64,000 bases of DNA from Oscillatoriaceae cyanobacterium Prado104 (GTDB lineage Bacteria > Cyanobacteriota > Cyanobacteriia > Cyanobacteriales > Microcoleaceae), in NCBI GenBank assembly GCA_025454405.1, contig JALOON010000004.1, positions 1-64,000 of the forward strand, read 5' to 3'. The first letter of the stretch is position 1. The number at the start of each line of letters is the position of its first letter. The translations under genes and the position numbers were made by a program. The notes under the pieces were generated by a model. It ran no database searches and was not told the DNA's origin. It saw only the letters and a program-made list of their open reading frames with translations. This document shows positions 45,401 to 52,324 of the stretch, one piece after another.

Positions 45401-45822
45401 GGTTGGGGTGGTAAAATTTGCGTGCCAAGCAAATCTAGGAAGGCGAGAAAGTTTTTGTCAGGGACTCGGTTGATGCGATCGCTAACTGTTGCTGCCATCC
45501 GCCCAAAAATGCGAATTAGCGCCAAACCTGCATCAGGCTTTTCGGGTTTTAACCAGCCTTTAACCTTAACATTAATTTGTTTTAAATCGTTGACTTTGGC
45601 GATCGCACCTGCTAATTGTTCGTTAATTAACGTACCTGCTTTGATGATATTGCCGTCAGTGTCTGTGATATCTTGAGCGAGAGTGCGATCGAGCAACAAA
45701 TCGGCTTGATTGTTGACTAATTCGCTATTTTCCTGGACGGTATAATGTTGTACTAATTTTACCGTTTGTGCGACGATATCGTCATAGGTGCGGTTATCAA
45801 TTTTTGGCGGTTGAATCGACAT
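42448..45822 (-). CDS. Large baseplate J-like assembly protein
   Basis: 1124 residues, Afp11-like. It begins QPPKIDNRTYDDIVAQTVKLV, matching the smaller paralogue, and has the DKNFLAFLDLLG segment. The centre contains several beta-sandwich repeats (W-x-Y-WDGTDW, WEAWNGSSWEALQ, YFNGNIWTRLG), and the end has GDGKYGMIPPQGRNNIRM, VTVQDFEDLAYEASPDIARVK and FLHPLTGG. Together with its partner it builds the wedges that trigger sheath contraction. It starts 6 bases before the gp25 stop region and is surely co-transcribed. Confidence 0.9.
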   Translation of the reverse strand: MSIQPPKIDNRTYDDIVAQTVKLVQHYTVQENSELVNNQADLLLDRTLAQDITDTDGNIIKAGTLINEQLAGAIAKVNDLKQINVKVKGWLKPEKPDAGLALIRIFGRMAATVSDRINRVPDKNFLAFLDLLGTQILPPQPARVPLTFYLASGVPENTTALVPAYTQISAPLLEGEEEEVVFETASDLIVTPVQLQAVFVRQYSQDKYSDRTLQATGKIDNSFLAFEGDTAIEHFLYLASELFTLPAPKTVTINVASSNAADWNKLSLDWSYWDGTDWQILLSRTSTNPVTISNFPAINPHTVKGINASWLRVKLFSSLTTSPQINRITATAEIQRNNLTCDRCFFNTIPIDLSKDFYPFGEQPRFNDTFYIASQVMSLKNAKVTVTVRLSENLPINPNSGDVEVVWEAWNGSSWEALQLTAKNLNGEAITNLKLSPIKFTASGKVEFTLSQSGTQIAVNGETNYWLRVRIIKGNYGNETALGQPVTLTYLSQKANTAEKSLTVQNVRGFMLGDSVSIATANNSQTASIQNINLADRKLILAESIQEFPAGTTVMLNSSASFAPPSVRSIQLDYTCNQSADISTCITYNNFSYVQQVINNDTGFLPFVRSTDTRPYLYLGFDRPFPNRSIALYFQVEYPTSQDLSATTTNPTKPRLVWEYFNGNIWTRLGAIDETAAFSDRGLIKFIGPSDFTATQEFNQTLYWLRVCWESGGYRVQPRLRRILTNTIWANQTTTLHSEILGSSNGNPNHTFRTVKSPILPGQQLEVQEQKMPPIEEQKAIEKLEGKEAITIVRDEKGEVETVWVRWHEVSDFYQSGMRDRHYTINRLTGEIQFGDGKYGMIPPQGRNNIRMTRYKTDGGAKGNKPAATINQLKTTIPYIDRVTNLEAAAGGSDREPIDRVKERGQKFIRHRNRAVTVQDFEDLAYEASPDIARVKAIAPNYDPLTEELWLDDRELTQQQRDEKVTELKKIRAGLVKLFVVPRNNSPQPIPSLALIDRVENYLRDRASPALNLWVGSPQWLEVTVTAEVVPTSLEVADAVRNAVIQRLETFLHPLTGGVSRQGWEFGREPHESDFYALIEAIDGLDYVRSLSVKIKPEPPAPPEPFLIFSGSHHITLFLSDIGG

Positions 45823-45827
45823 AAGAG

Positions 45828-46211
45828 TTAGCTTAAATAGAATGGATAAACTAAATTGAATCGATTATTTGTCGTGCGAACTTGATAATTAACTTGAATT
45901 AACAATCGGTTTGGTTTGCTGGGATCGGGACCCGCATCGACATTCAATACATCGATGCGCGGTTCCCATTGAATTAATGCTTGACGCACTTCATCAATCG
46001 CAGTTCCGATCGTACTTGCGCTATTGTTTGCAAATACTAAATCATGAATTCCACAACCAAAATCGGGACGCATCAACCGTTCTCCCCTTGCGGTACTTAA
46101 TATCGTCCAAATTGATTGGCGGACGCACTCTTCATAATGCGCCATCTTGATTTGATTGTTTTCTAATTTAACCGGGGATGTCCATCCAACTCCGAGAAAA
46201 TTGCTATTCAT
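45828..46211 (-). CDS. gp25/GPW-family baseplate protein
   Basis: About 127 residues from MNSNFLGVGWTSPV (ATG at 46209-46211). The in-frame extension upstream is translated STRR (CCLFPIACCLFPIACC) and should not count. Gp25 hallmarks: RQSIWTILSTARGERLMRPDFGCGIHDLVF (EPR-like core at GERLMRPDFG) and ALIQWEPRIDVLNV. Gp25/Afp9 nucleates sheath polymerisation on the baseplate. Confidence 0.9.
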   Translation of the reverse strand: MNSNFLGVGWTSPVKLENNQIKMAHYEECVRQSIWTILSTARGERLMRPDFGCGIHDLVFANNSASTIGTAIDEVRQALIQWEPRIDVLNVDAGPDPSKPNRLLIQVNYQVRTTNNRFNLVYPFYLS

Positions 46212-46221
46212 TGGTAATTGG

Positions 46222-46314
46222 TAATTAGTAATTGATAGTAGGCAACAGGCAATAGGGAATAGGCAACAGGCAATAGGGAATAGGCAACAGTAGGCAACCG
46301 GCAACAGGTAGTAG
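46222..46314. repeat. STRR-type heptad repeat
   Basis: Tandem copies of variants of GGCAACAGGCAATAGGGAATA between the four-helix protein gene and gp25. This is a short tandemly repeated sequence of the kind found in cyanobacterial spacers. Confidence 0.75.
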
Positions 46315-46317
46315 CTT

Positions 46318-46680
46318 TTAATTATTGAGCTTATGGATTATTGAAATAATCATTTTACTTTCTTCCTTAAGAGAATCGATAATTGATTGTATCTCTTTGT
46401 CTGTGCATAGTCCTACTCTTGCTGATAAAATAAGATGAGTTTCCAGTTCGTTGACTGAGCCTTGGGCTATGTTCAAAAATCTTTTGTAGTCACCCGCAGA
46501 TCTTCTACCGTAGCCTTCAGCAATATTGGCTGGTATAGAAGATGATGCCCTTCTTATTTGTTGAATCATTCCATAGCGTTCCTCGGCAGGAAAATGTTTA
46601 GTCAATAAATAACATTTTTCCGCAATATCTATACCTTGTTGCCAAATTATCAAGTCCTTAAAATCCCGAATCTCTGACAT
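46318..46680 (-). CDS. Four-helix-bundle S23-type protein
   Basis: 120 residues of the family named for 23S rRNA intervening-sequence proteins (TIGR02436): FKDLIIWQQGIDIAEKCYLL, QIRRASSSIPANIAEGYGR and AQGSVNELETHLILSARVG are diagnostic. Members form pentameric barrels and bind nucleic acid; the DGR accessory protein Avd is related. It interrupts the eCIS operon between the PAAR-like and gp25 genes and is bounded by STRRs on both sides. No reverse transcriptase or template repeat was seen, so a DGR role is not supported. Confidence 0.85.
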   Translation of the reverse strand: MSEIRDFKDLIIWQQGIDIAEKCYLLTKHFPAEERYGMIQQIRRASSSIPANIAEGYGRRSAGDYKRFLNIAQGSVNELETHLILSARVGLCTDKEIQSIIDSLKEESKMIISIIHKLNN

Positions 46681-46729
46681 TGCTTAACTCCTGATGTTAA
46701 CAAACTTTTCCCTGTTCCCTTCTGTTGCT

Positions 46730-46810
46730 GCTTCCCTGTTGCCTTTTATTCCCTGTTCCCTATTCCCTATTCCCTTCTGTTGCCTATTCCCTGTTCCCTG
46801 TTCCCTGCAA
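46730..46810. repeat. STRR-type repeat, TTCCCTGTTCCCTAT units
   Basis: Imperfect tandem heptads (CCCTGTT, CCCTATT) fill the whole spacer between the PAAR-like and four-helix genes. Confidence 0.75.
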
Positions 46811-47134
46811 CTAAATTGCTTTAACGCGCTGTTGCGTGACAACAACAGTTAATGGCGTACCTGTAGGCATACAAATTGCTTTGCTATCCTGCAATAAAAC
46901 GGGTTGTCCCATTACTTTGACTCGGGTAGCAGCGCTAGTCCACTGCGCTGTTGTGCAAGGGCCGACATTGGCAGTGGGTGGGGGATTTGTACAGCCTGAA
47001 ATTGCATAAGGAAAAGCTTGAGTCACCACAGCATTACCCATTACTTTTACCCTAGAATTATAATCAGTAGGCTGCGCTTTTCCTTGATGCGCGCAATTTA
47101 CCGTTGCACCGACATGCAATAAAGTTCCTGGCAT
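46811..47134 (-). CDS. PAAR-like spike tip protein
   Basis: 107 residues; starts MPGTLLHVGATVNCAHQGKAQP and contains SRVKVMGNAVVTQAF and TRVKVMGQPVLLQDSKAICMPTG, a repeated strand pattern with Cys/His residues (C14, H16, C48, C60, C88) fitting a metal-stabilised tip. It overlaps the gpV-like gene by one base. In eCIS the PAAR-like cone (Afp10) caps the spike and may carry cargo. Sequence similarity to classic PAAR is weak; position supports the call. Confidence 0.8.
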   Translation of the reverse strand: MPGTLLHVGATVNCAHQGKAQPTDYNSRVKVMGNAVVTQAFPYAISGCTNPPPTANVGPCTTAQWTSAATRVKVMGQPVLLQDSKAICMPTGTPLTVVVTQQRVKAI

Positions 47135-47826
47135 TATGTTACCTCCAAAGCACCGTCATTGATTTTTACACCTGACAAACATTTAATTCCTATCGCCGAA
47201 TTAGCCTCGATATTGCAGTTACCATTGGCTTGAATTTCGCAGTTTTGTTTTGCTTGAATCTTCAGATTGTTGCACTCAAGAGCGATATCGCCTCCACTTG
47301 TTTTGATGTTAATTTTGCCCTTAGCTTCGATCGTCATATCTTGTTCTACTTTGATCGTAATTGCATTGTTTTTAGAGTCGATCGCGATCTCGTTTTTACC
47401 CGTAGAATCCTGAATGATAATTTTTTCGGCATCTTTCGTATCGTCCAAAATAATTTGATGACCGCTGCGGGATTTAATCAATCGCTTGTTATTTTTGCCA
47501 TCTCCATTCGTTTCCGGCGGTTTATCCTTGCCATTCCACAACCCTCCTAAGATGTACGGAAAATTTACATCCCCTTGGTCAAAAGCAACCAATACCTCAT
47601 CGTCAACTTCCGGCAAAAAATAGATGCCTCTTTCCTTCCCCGCCATTGGAGTCAATACCCTCGCCCAATAACTCTCATCGGTATCAGAGATGCGAGGGAA
47701 TTTTACTTTTACTCGCCCCAGTCCTTCTTCATCTTTATTATTGGTAACTGTGCCGATCGTCACGCCATAAAAGCGATCGCTATCCTCCGATCCAGCAGAC
47801 AAAAAATCGAGTATTCTACCTGTCAT
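47134..47826 (-). CDS. gpV/gp5-like spike protein (C-terminal half of a split VgrG)
   Basis: 230 residues. The OB-fold start is clear: FYGVTIGTVTNNKDEEGLGRVKVKFPRISD split at DEE, then YWARVLTPMAGKERGIYFLPEVDDEVLVAF and YILGGLWNGKDKPPE. A beta-helical spike follows with IIIQDSTGKNEIAIDSKNNAITIKVEQ-type strands and repeated NIEAN/EIQANGNC. With the gpD-like gene upstream it makes one VgrG equivalent in two polypeptides, as in other eCIS. Confidence 0.9.
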   Translation of the reverse strand: MTGRILDFLSAGSEDSDRFYGVTIGTVTNNKDEEGLGRVKVKFPRISDTDESYWARVLTPMAGKERGIYFLPEVDDEVLVAFDQGDVNFPYILGGLWNGKDKPPETNGDGKNNKRLIKSRSGHQIILDDTKDAEKIIIQDSTGKNEIAIDSKNNAITIKVEQDMTIEAKGKINIKTSGGDIALECNNLKIQAKQNCEIQANGNCNIEANSAIGIKCLSGVKINDGALEVT

Positions 47827-47921
47827 TAATATGACCTCCTATATATTTGAGAAAAAATGTAAAATCCGAACTGTTTGTAGTGCGATCTTAAGTCCTCACT
47901 ATTGACATTTTGCACCAATAT

Positions 47922-47988
47922 CAGAAACCGGGTTTCTGGCAAAGATTTTGCATAAAAACCGATATTTTTCGTCAGAAACCCGGTTTCT
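47922..47988. repeat. Paired GAAACCCGGTTTCT palindromes
   Basis: AGAAACCGGGTTTCT and AGAAACCCGGTTTCT flank 37 bases in the 190-base spacer between the two spike genes. No gene is in the spacer. Confidence 0.7.
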
Positions 47989-48016
47989 CGCTTGTTTTGA
48001 AAGAGGAATTATGATT

Positions 48017-49087
48017 CTATGATGCTGCATTTCTTTTTACCGAAAATTGAGTGCGATAACCTTGAGTTTTGCTGTAAGAGTGGGTGACAGCAGTAACATA
48101 ATAAGACCCGCTAAAGCGTTTACCGATACCAGTAATTTCGATCGCAGTACCGGGATGCAAATCTGTACGACCCAAACAACTGCCATCGCCGGTGATATAG
48201 TTCAATGCCATTTCATTAAACATTTTTAAGGCAATTTGATTTGCTTCTGCTTGACTCGAAACAGTGACATTTGCGATTGTATGACTCGTCTTGCCAAATT
48301 CTCGATCGACCACCTTCGGCCCGCTAACAGAACCCTTCATTTTAGTAGTTTCATTACCAACACCTGCCTTGCTAACAAACAATTCTTTCTTTTGAGGGTC
48401 CCACCCTCGCACCTCCACCTGTCCGATCTGATTCATCGTACTCAGTCTGGCAGAAAAGTCCAGCAAATCTTCTTCACGGTTGAGTTTTAGCACCTGACTG
48501 CTAGCATTTTGGGGCGATCGAAAATATAGCGTCTTGTTGTTAACTAACACTTCATACCCAATCCGTTCTGCCCGATATTGCAAAAAATCCCAATCGGTTT
48601 TATTGGATTGCAAAACAAGAGTTAATTTTTCTTTGCTATCCTCAACTTTAGCATCGATTCCCCGATCGCTAGCAATTTGACTGGCAATTTCGCTGTCTTT
48701 CATGTCAAGAAAACTGCGGCTTTGAGTTCCCCGCATTAAGCGATGGCGGAGGTCGTGACCTCGCACGGTCAATGTGGGTGCGGCATCGTGGGAAAAGCTA
48801 GGTTCTAATCCCGTAATATCGCCAATAATTAGAGTTTCTAATTTGTCATAACCCATTTTAATTTCCACAGTATTGCCACAGTCAAATAACTTGTCATCAA
48901 CCCAGGTCAGTTCGCCTTTCATCGCATCCCAAGTCTTTAATTGAAGGGTAAACATTCCCGCACCTTCTAGGTCTTCCACCACAGTTACGCTTGACAAATC
49001 TGCGATCGCTTCTGGTGGCAGAGGATTGCCCGCGATCGCAATTTTGACTTGAGGAGTTAGAACTTCTTTACCTTTAGGTTGAGACAT
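48017..49087 (-). CDS. gpD-like late control protein (N-terminal half of split VgrG hub)
   Basis: 356 residues. Motifs of the gpD/gp27 hub: VEMGYDKLETLIIGDITGLEP-type segment (IKMGYDKLETLIIGDITG), APTLTVRGHDLRHRLMRGTQS, SEIASQIASDRGI and QYRAERIGYEVLVNN, ending with ETGIGKRFSGSYYVTAVTHSYS-like text. It forms the trimeric hub on which the spike sits. The spacer to the gpV-like gene (190 bases) contains only repeats. Confidence 0.9.
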   Translation of the reverse strand: MSQPKGKEVLTPQVKIAIAGNPLPPEAIADLSSVTVVEDLEGAGMFTLQLKTWDAMKGELTWVDDKLFDCGNTVEIKMGYDKLETLIIGDITGLEPSFSHDAAPTLTVRGHDLRHRLMRGTQSRSFLDMKDSEIASQIASDRGIDAKVEDSKEKLTLVLQSNKTDWDFLQYRAERIGYEVLVNNKTLYFRSPQNASSQVLKLNREEDLLDFSARLSTMNQIGQVEVRGWDPQKKELFVSKAGVGNETTKMKGSVSGPKVVDREFGKTSHTIANVTVSSQAEANQIALKMFNEMALNYITGDGSCLGRTDLHPGTAIEITGIGKRFSGSYYVTAVTHSYSKTQGYRTQFSVKRNAAS

Positions 49088-49089
49088 TT

Positions 49090-49285
49090 CAATTTTAGAT
49101 TTTAGATTTTAGATTTTAGATTGGGATTGGGATTGGGGATTTTTCATGGGGGAGGGCGGGTTTATTTAACCTGTTTGTAACCCAAAATGCTGTTGGCGAA
49201 CCCGCCCCTACAGGCTGTTGGAATGCTGCAAGATGTGAGATACAAACAACCGTGATTTGAGATTTGAGAGTTGGGATTTGAGACA
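49090..49285. repeat. STRR plus MITE-like repeat between hub and LysM genes
   Basis: TTTAGATTTTAGATTTTAGAT repeats in variant form at 49095-49125, then a copy of the GGGCGGGTTTATTTAACCTG...GGCGAACCCGCCCCTACAGG element at 49149-49213, then another short STRR. Confidence 0.65.
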
Positions 49286-49969
49286 TCAAAGCGGCGGAAC
49301 CGTGAGGCTTTGACCGGGAGTAATTTGGCGCGGATTGTCGAGGCGGTTAGCAGCAGCAATGACTCTCCAAAGTGAAGGATTGTTGTATTCTTCCGCCGCA
49401 ATACTGGTCAATGTTTCTCCGCGCCGCACGATGCGAATTGGGTCATCAATTGGGTTTTGTACTTTTTGTTTGATTTCTGGCGAAATCCATTCCTCAAACG
49501 TGCAATTCATCTTAGCCCTGACTGGCGTTCCATCTGCCAGAAAACGAGTAAATGTTTTAGTTAAACTCTTGAGAACTCCTTGAAATAAAACTGTATTGCG
49601 CCCCCATTTAAGTCGGCAGATCGGAGGTCGAGGAATTGCACCTAAACCGCTCTTTTTTTCAGTGAGTTGATAAATTTTTCGAGTGTATTCGCGGACATCT
49701 TTAAGTCGGCTGCTGCCGAATAAATCCAGTCCAATAATACTATCGATCGCGAGGCTGCTTTTGTCTGCTTTCAACAAGCTAGTATCGAAAAACAATTCGA
49801 CCGTTAAGGTTGCTGGTTCTTCTGACGGTTGCAGGCTATTTCCTTGGCCCTGCCATCCCGTCTTAGTAATTGAAATTTGCTGGGGGTTGAAAAGGGCTTT
49901 AATCGGTTGACTTTCGTCGAAAATTGGGAATTTACGTTCAACTACAATTGTCAGTTTTTCTAACTCCAT
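49286..49969 (-). CDS. LysM-domain baseplate adaptor (Afp7/gp53-like)
   Basis: 227 residues. The N-terminal part has FNPQQISITKTGWQGQGN and ATLTVELFFDTSLL, found in eCIS Afp7-like proteins. The C-terminal 50 residues are a LysM module (IRIVRRGETLTSIAAEEYNN, ITPGQSLTVPPL). In contractile tails this protein links hub and inner tube. Its gene overlaps the repeat-protein gene by 10 bases. Confidence 0.88.
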   Translation of the reverse strand: MELEKLTIVVERKFPIFDESQPIKALFNPQQISITKTGWQGQGNSLQPSEEPATLTVELFFDTSLLKADKSSLAIDSIIGLDLFGSSRLKDVREYTRKIYQLTEKKSGLGAIPRPPICRLKWGRNTVLFQGVLKSLTKTFTRFLADGTPVRAKMNCTFEEWISPEIKQKVQNPIDDPIRIVRRGETLTSIAAEEYNNPSLWRVIAAANRLDNPRQITPGQSLTVPPL

Positions 49970-51507
49970 GTTTTCTTACCTCGGCGTTCGCTTTCTACAA
50001 TTAACCGCTGCATGAGTTTGCGTTCTATTTTGTCGGTTAGTGCCTCCAGATCGATCGAATTTTGAATGTTAGAGTTATTTTGGATGTTGGGTTGTTGGAT
50101 GTTGGATGCTGCGTTGGACTGTATATTCGGAGAAACTTCTTTAGATAATCCCGCAGTCTCGATCGTGGGTTCAGTTCTCGATAGTCCGGTAATGCTTGGG
50201 TTGGGTATTTTCAATTCTGTTTGCACTGATTCAGTCTTAACAGCAGGACTGGAAAATACAAGAGGAGTTGCTAATGGATTTTGGATTTTAGATTGGAGAT
50301 TTTGGATGATTTCCCTAGGAACTTTTGGCGGACTGAAATTTAAATTTTGCTCGATAATCGGTTTCTCAATTGGTAGTTTTGTGCCGATCGAAGTTAGTTG
50401 AGATACTAAAAGATTGCGATCGCTTCCACTCACAAATTTTGCTTGTACGATCGTTCGCTGACTGCTGGAAGACGTTCCCAGTGTCGTATTTTTCCCCTCC
50501 CCATTTATACTCAAAGATTGTAGGTTGGGTTGAGCGATAGCGAACCTTCCGCCCAACAGGTTATTTTTGTTGGGCGGATCATCGTTTAGCGGAGGTTTTA
50601 TTACCTCAACCCAACCTACGGAAGGAGAGACAACTTTTATTGGACTGCTAGGAAAGTTTTCCTCTCTTAAGTTTGTCTCTAAAAACTCTTGGGGATTAGG
50701 CATCTCGCCTGCAAAATAGTTTGTTTTTTGGACAATTTTATTGTCCCGATCGCTCCCACTCACAAGTTTCGCCTGCACGACATTTGTTGGATTGCTAAGC
50801 AAGTTTTCTCCTCGGGAATTTGTCTCTAAAAACTCTTGTGAGTTAGGCGTTTCGCCAGCCAAATTATCGGTTTGTTGGATAAGTTGATTAGCCCGATCGC
50901 CCCCACTGACAAATTTAGCCTGCACGACAGTTGTTGGATTGCTATGCAAGTTTTCTCCTCTTAATTTTGACTCTAAAAACTCTTGTGATTTAGGCGTTTC
51001 ACCTGCCACATTATTGTTTATTTGAACAAGTTTATTCGTGCGATCGCTCCCACTCACAAATTTCGCCTGTACAACAGTTGGAGTATTGCTAGGAAAGTTT
51101 TCTCCTCTTGAATTTGTCTCTAAAAAATCTTGTAAGTTAGGCGTATCGCCAGCCAAATTATCGGTTTTTCGGACAAGTTGATTCGTGCGATCGCCCCCAC
51201 TGACAAATTTGGCTTGCACGACAGTTCGCTGACTGCTAGGAGGCTGACTTAATTCAGATGAAATAGTTCCTGTTTGAGGAGTTTCTTGGAGTTGCGATCG
51301 AGCGTAAACAATCGGGATTTCATCGCCCTGCAAACCAATTTTGCGATTCCATCTTTGGGTAAGACGATCGAGCAAAGGCAAGCGATTAGTAAACTGTTGC
51401 GATCGCCCGACAATTTCCCAACCCATGCCAGTATTAATTACGCCCGGTCGTTCGATCGGACGCAGCAATCTACGCATCAATTTTGAGTCTAAATAATCCT
51501 GCATCAC
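49960..51507 (-). CDS. eCIS-encoded 49-residue-repeat protein
   Basis: 515 residues. The first 75 residues look conserved and globular (GVINTGMGWEIVGRSQQFTN, LPLLDRLTQRWNRKIGLQGD). Then come four tandem 49-residue repeats (residues 96-291), each starting VVQAKFVSGSDR and ending near EFLETNSRGENL, and a partial fifth copy (IVQAKFVSGSDR, near 50450). A 100-bp palindromic element is inserted in frame between copies four and five. The C-terminus (LEALTDKIERKLMQRLIVESERRGK) is helical. VQAK also occurs in the cargo leaders. Function unknown; it occupies the tube-to-baseplate gene position. Confidence 0.72.
   Translation of the reverse strand: MMQDYLDSKLMRRLLRPIERPGVINTGMGWEIVGRSQQFTNRLPLLDRLTQRWNRKIGLQGDEIPIVYARSQLQETPQTGTISSELSQPPSSQRTVVQAKFVSGGDRTNQLVRKTDNLAGDTPNLQDFLETNSRGENFPSNTPTVVQAKFVSGSDRTNKLVQINNNVAGETPKSQEFLESKLRGENLHSNPTTVVQAKFVSGGDRANQLIQQTDNLAGETPNSQEFLETNSRGENLLSNPTNVVQAKLVSGSDRDNKIVQKTNYFAGEMPNPQEFLETNLREENFPSSPIKVVSPSVGWVEVIKPPLNDDPPNKNNLLGGRFAIAQPNLQSLSINGEGKNTTLGTSSSSQRTIVQAKFVSGSDRNLLVSQLTSIGTKLPIEKPIIEQNLNFSPPKVPREIIQNLQSKIQNPLATPLVFSSPAVKTESVQTELKIPNPSITGLSRTEPTIETAGLSKEVSPNIQSNAASNIQQPNIQNNSNIQNSIDLEALTDKIERKLMQRLIVESERRGKKTWS
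50520..50619. mobile_element. 100-bp palindromic MITE-like element inserted in frame in a CDS
   Basis: Bounded by perfect 15-bp inverted repeats GTAGGTTGGGTTGAG and CTCAACCCAACCTAC, with an inner hairpin CCGCCCAACA...TGTTGGGCGG. It is translated as part of the 515-residue protein (GWVEVIKPPLNDDPPNKNN, GGRFAIAQPN). One arm of the same family lies near 23650. Confidence 0.8.
50635..51222 (-). repeat. Four 147-bp tandem coding repeats
   Basis: Each unit encodes 49 residues with the frame VVQAK(F/L)VSG(G/S)DR, then (V/F)AGE(T/M)P, then EFLE(T/S). Similarity among the units is high at both protein and DNA level, so the copy number is likely to vary between strains. Confidence 0.85.
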
Positions 51508-51529
51508 AATTCCTCGATCGCTTTATTAA

Positions 51530-51567
51530 CTATTGCCTCTTGCCTGTTCCCTATTGCCTTTTACCTC
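51530..51567. repeat. Short STRR
   Basis: TTGCCTCTTGCCTGTTCCCTATTGCC-type heptads in the gap between the tube and repeat-protein genes (broken here by single-base changes). Confidence 0.6.
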
Positions 51568-52104
51568 TTAAAATCCTGCTAGTTGAGCGCCAGCCCGAAC
51601 AGCAGCCAATCCGCGCGCGATCGCGGGTTTAGAAATCCCTTGATGCACCAATTCAATTCGTTCGATCGCTACTTGCGAGTCATTAGCTGCATTAAATTGC
51701 GGACCAGACCACTTAACAGGATAAGCCTTTTTAAAATTCCACCAAGTTACAGGAAGTCGCTTGCGATCTAACAACATAATCGTGCCATTTTTGAATTTAA
51801 CCTTGCCCTCGGCTGCATCTTCATACCAATTCCACAACGTATCAATATCGGTTAATCCGTGGCTTAAAACCAATGGAGGATAAACAATCCGAGTCGGAAA
51901 TTTATGAGCGTATTCATTCACGCCACCTTCTTGATATTCTTCAGTTTGAATCTCGCTGTCCAAACCCGTTACTTCTGAAAAATTTCCAGTCAGCAACCCA
52001 TCGATTTCAATGACAAAGTTATAAGCCATATAAGGGTCATATCTCAACCCTGATAAATCGGTTCCCGCCGCAAATGCAGCATTAAGACCTAATTTGAAAA
52101 CCAT
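51568..52104 (-). CDS. eCIS inner tube protein (second copy)
   Basis: About 178 residues from MVFKLGLNAAF (ATG 52102-52104, AGGAGTGAGAG upstream). Tube-fold landmarks: YNFVIEIDGLLTGNFSEVTG, ETEEYQEGG equivalents (TEEYQEGGVNEYAHKFP), LVLSHGLTDIDTLWNWYED, TWWNFKKAYPVKWSGPQFNA and AIERIELVHQGI. This copy, with its distinctive N-terminus, resembles Afp5-type tube initiators next to the baseplate. Confidence 0.9.
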   Translation of the reverse strand: MVFKLGLNAAFAAGTDLSGLRYDPYMAYNFVIEIDGLLTGNFSEVTGLDSEIQTEEYQEGGVNEYAHKFPTRIVYPPLVLSHGLTDIDTLWNWYEDAAEGKVKFKNGTIMLLDRKRLPVTWWNFKKAYPVKWSGPQFNAANDSQVAIERIELVHQGISKPAIARGLAAVRAGAQLAGF

Positions 52105-52120
52105 TACTCTCACTCCTTTT

Positions 52121-52186
52121 CTATTACCTGTTCCCTGTTGCCCATTCCCTATTCCCTATTCCCTATTCCCTATTCCCCATTCCCTG
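52121..52186. repeat. STRR, CCCTATT heptads
   Basis: At least six CCCTATT/CCCCATT/CCCTGTT units between the DUF6760 miniprotein and tube genes. The miniprotein's last residues are read from this repeat. Confidence 0.8.
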
Positions 52187-52324
52187 ATTGATTTGAGAAA
52201 TTTGAGCTACCCATTGTTGTCGATCGCGGTGTTCCATGCTCATAATTTGTTCGTGGGACCAGTGAAAATGATAGGCTATATATGCTACCTCTTCCAACAG
52301 TCGATCGATCGGGTAGCTAACTAC
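52163..52324 (-). CDS. DUF6760-like eCIS miniprotein
   Basis: About 50 residues: SYPIDRLLEEVAYIAYHF then HWSHEQIMSMEHRDRQQWVA and QISQINQG, matching the small DUF6760/gpX-like proteins found between the tube genes of eCIS loci. The frame begins right at the stop of the upstream gene, and no ATG, GTG or TTG precedes the conserved part (the codons are GTA, GTT). A non-standard or coupled start, or a recently lost GTG, must be assumed. Its tail runs into the STRR. Confidence 0.7.
   Translation of the reverse strand, partial: VVSYPIDRLLEEVAYIAYHFHWSHEQIMSMEHRDRQQWVAQISQINQGMGNRE

Noticed and set aside
45828-46304. Longer start for the gp25 protein with a hydrophobic CCLFPIACC leader
   Set aside because: The extension is translated heptad repeat; the conserved gp25 start with its own ATG is at 46211.
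36859-47134. Possible diversity-generating retroelement (fibre gene plus Avd-like four-helix protein)
   Set aside because: No reverse transcriptase, no template/variable repeat pair, and the fibre ends in an S74 chaperone rather than a C-type lectin variable domain.
46222-52186. CRISPR-like arrays suggested by repeated CCCTATT motifs
   Set aside because: Units are contiguous heptads without unique spacers; these are STRRs.
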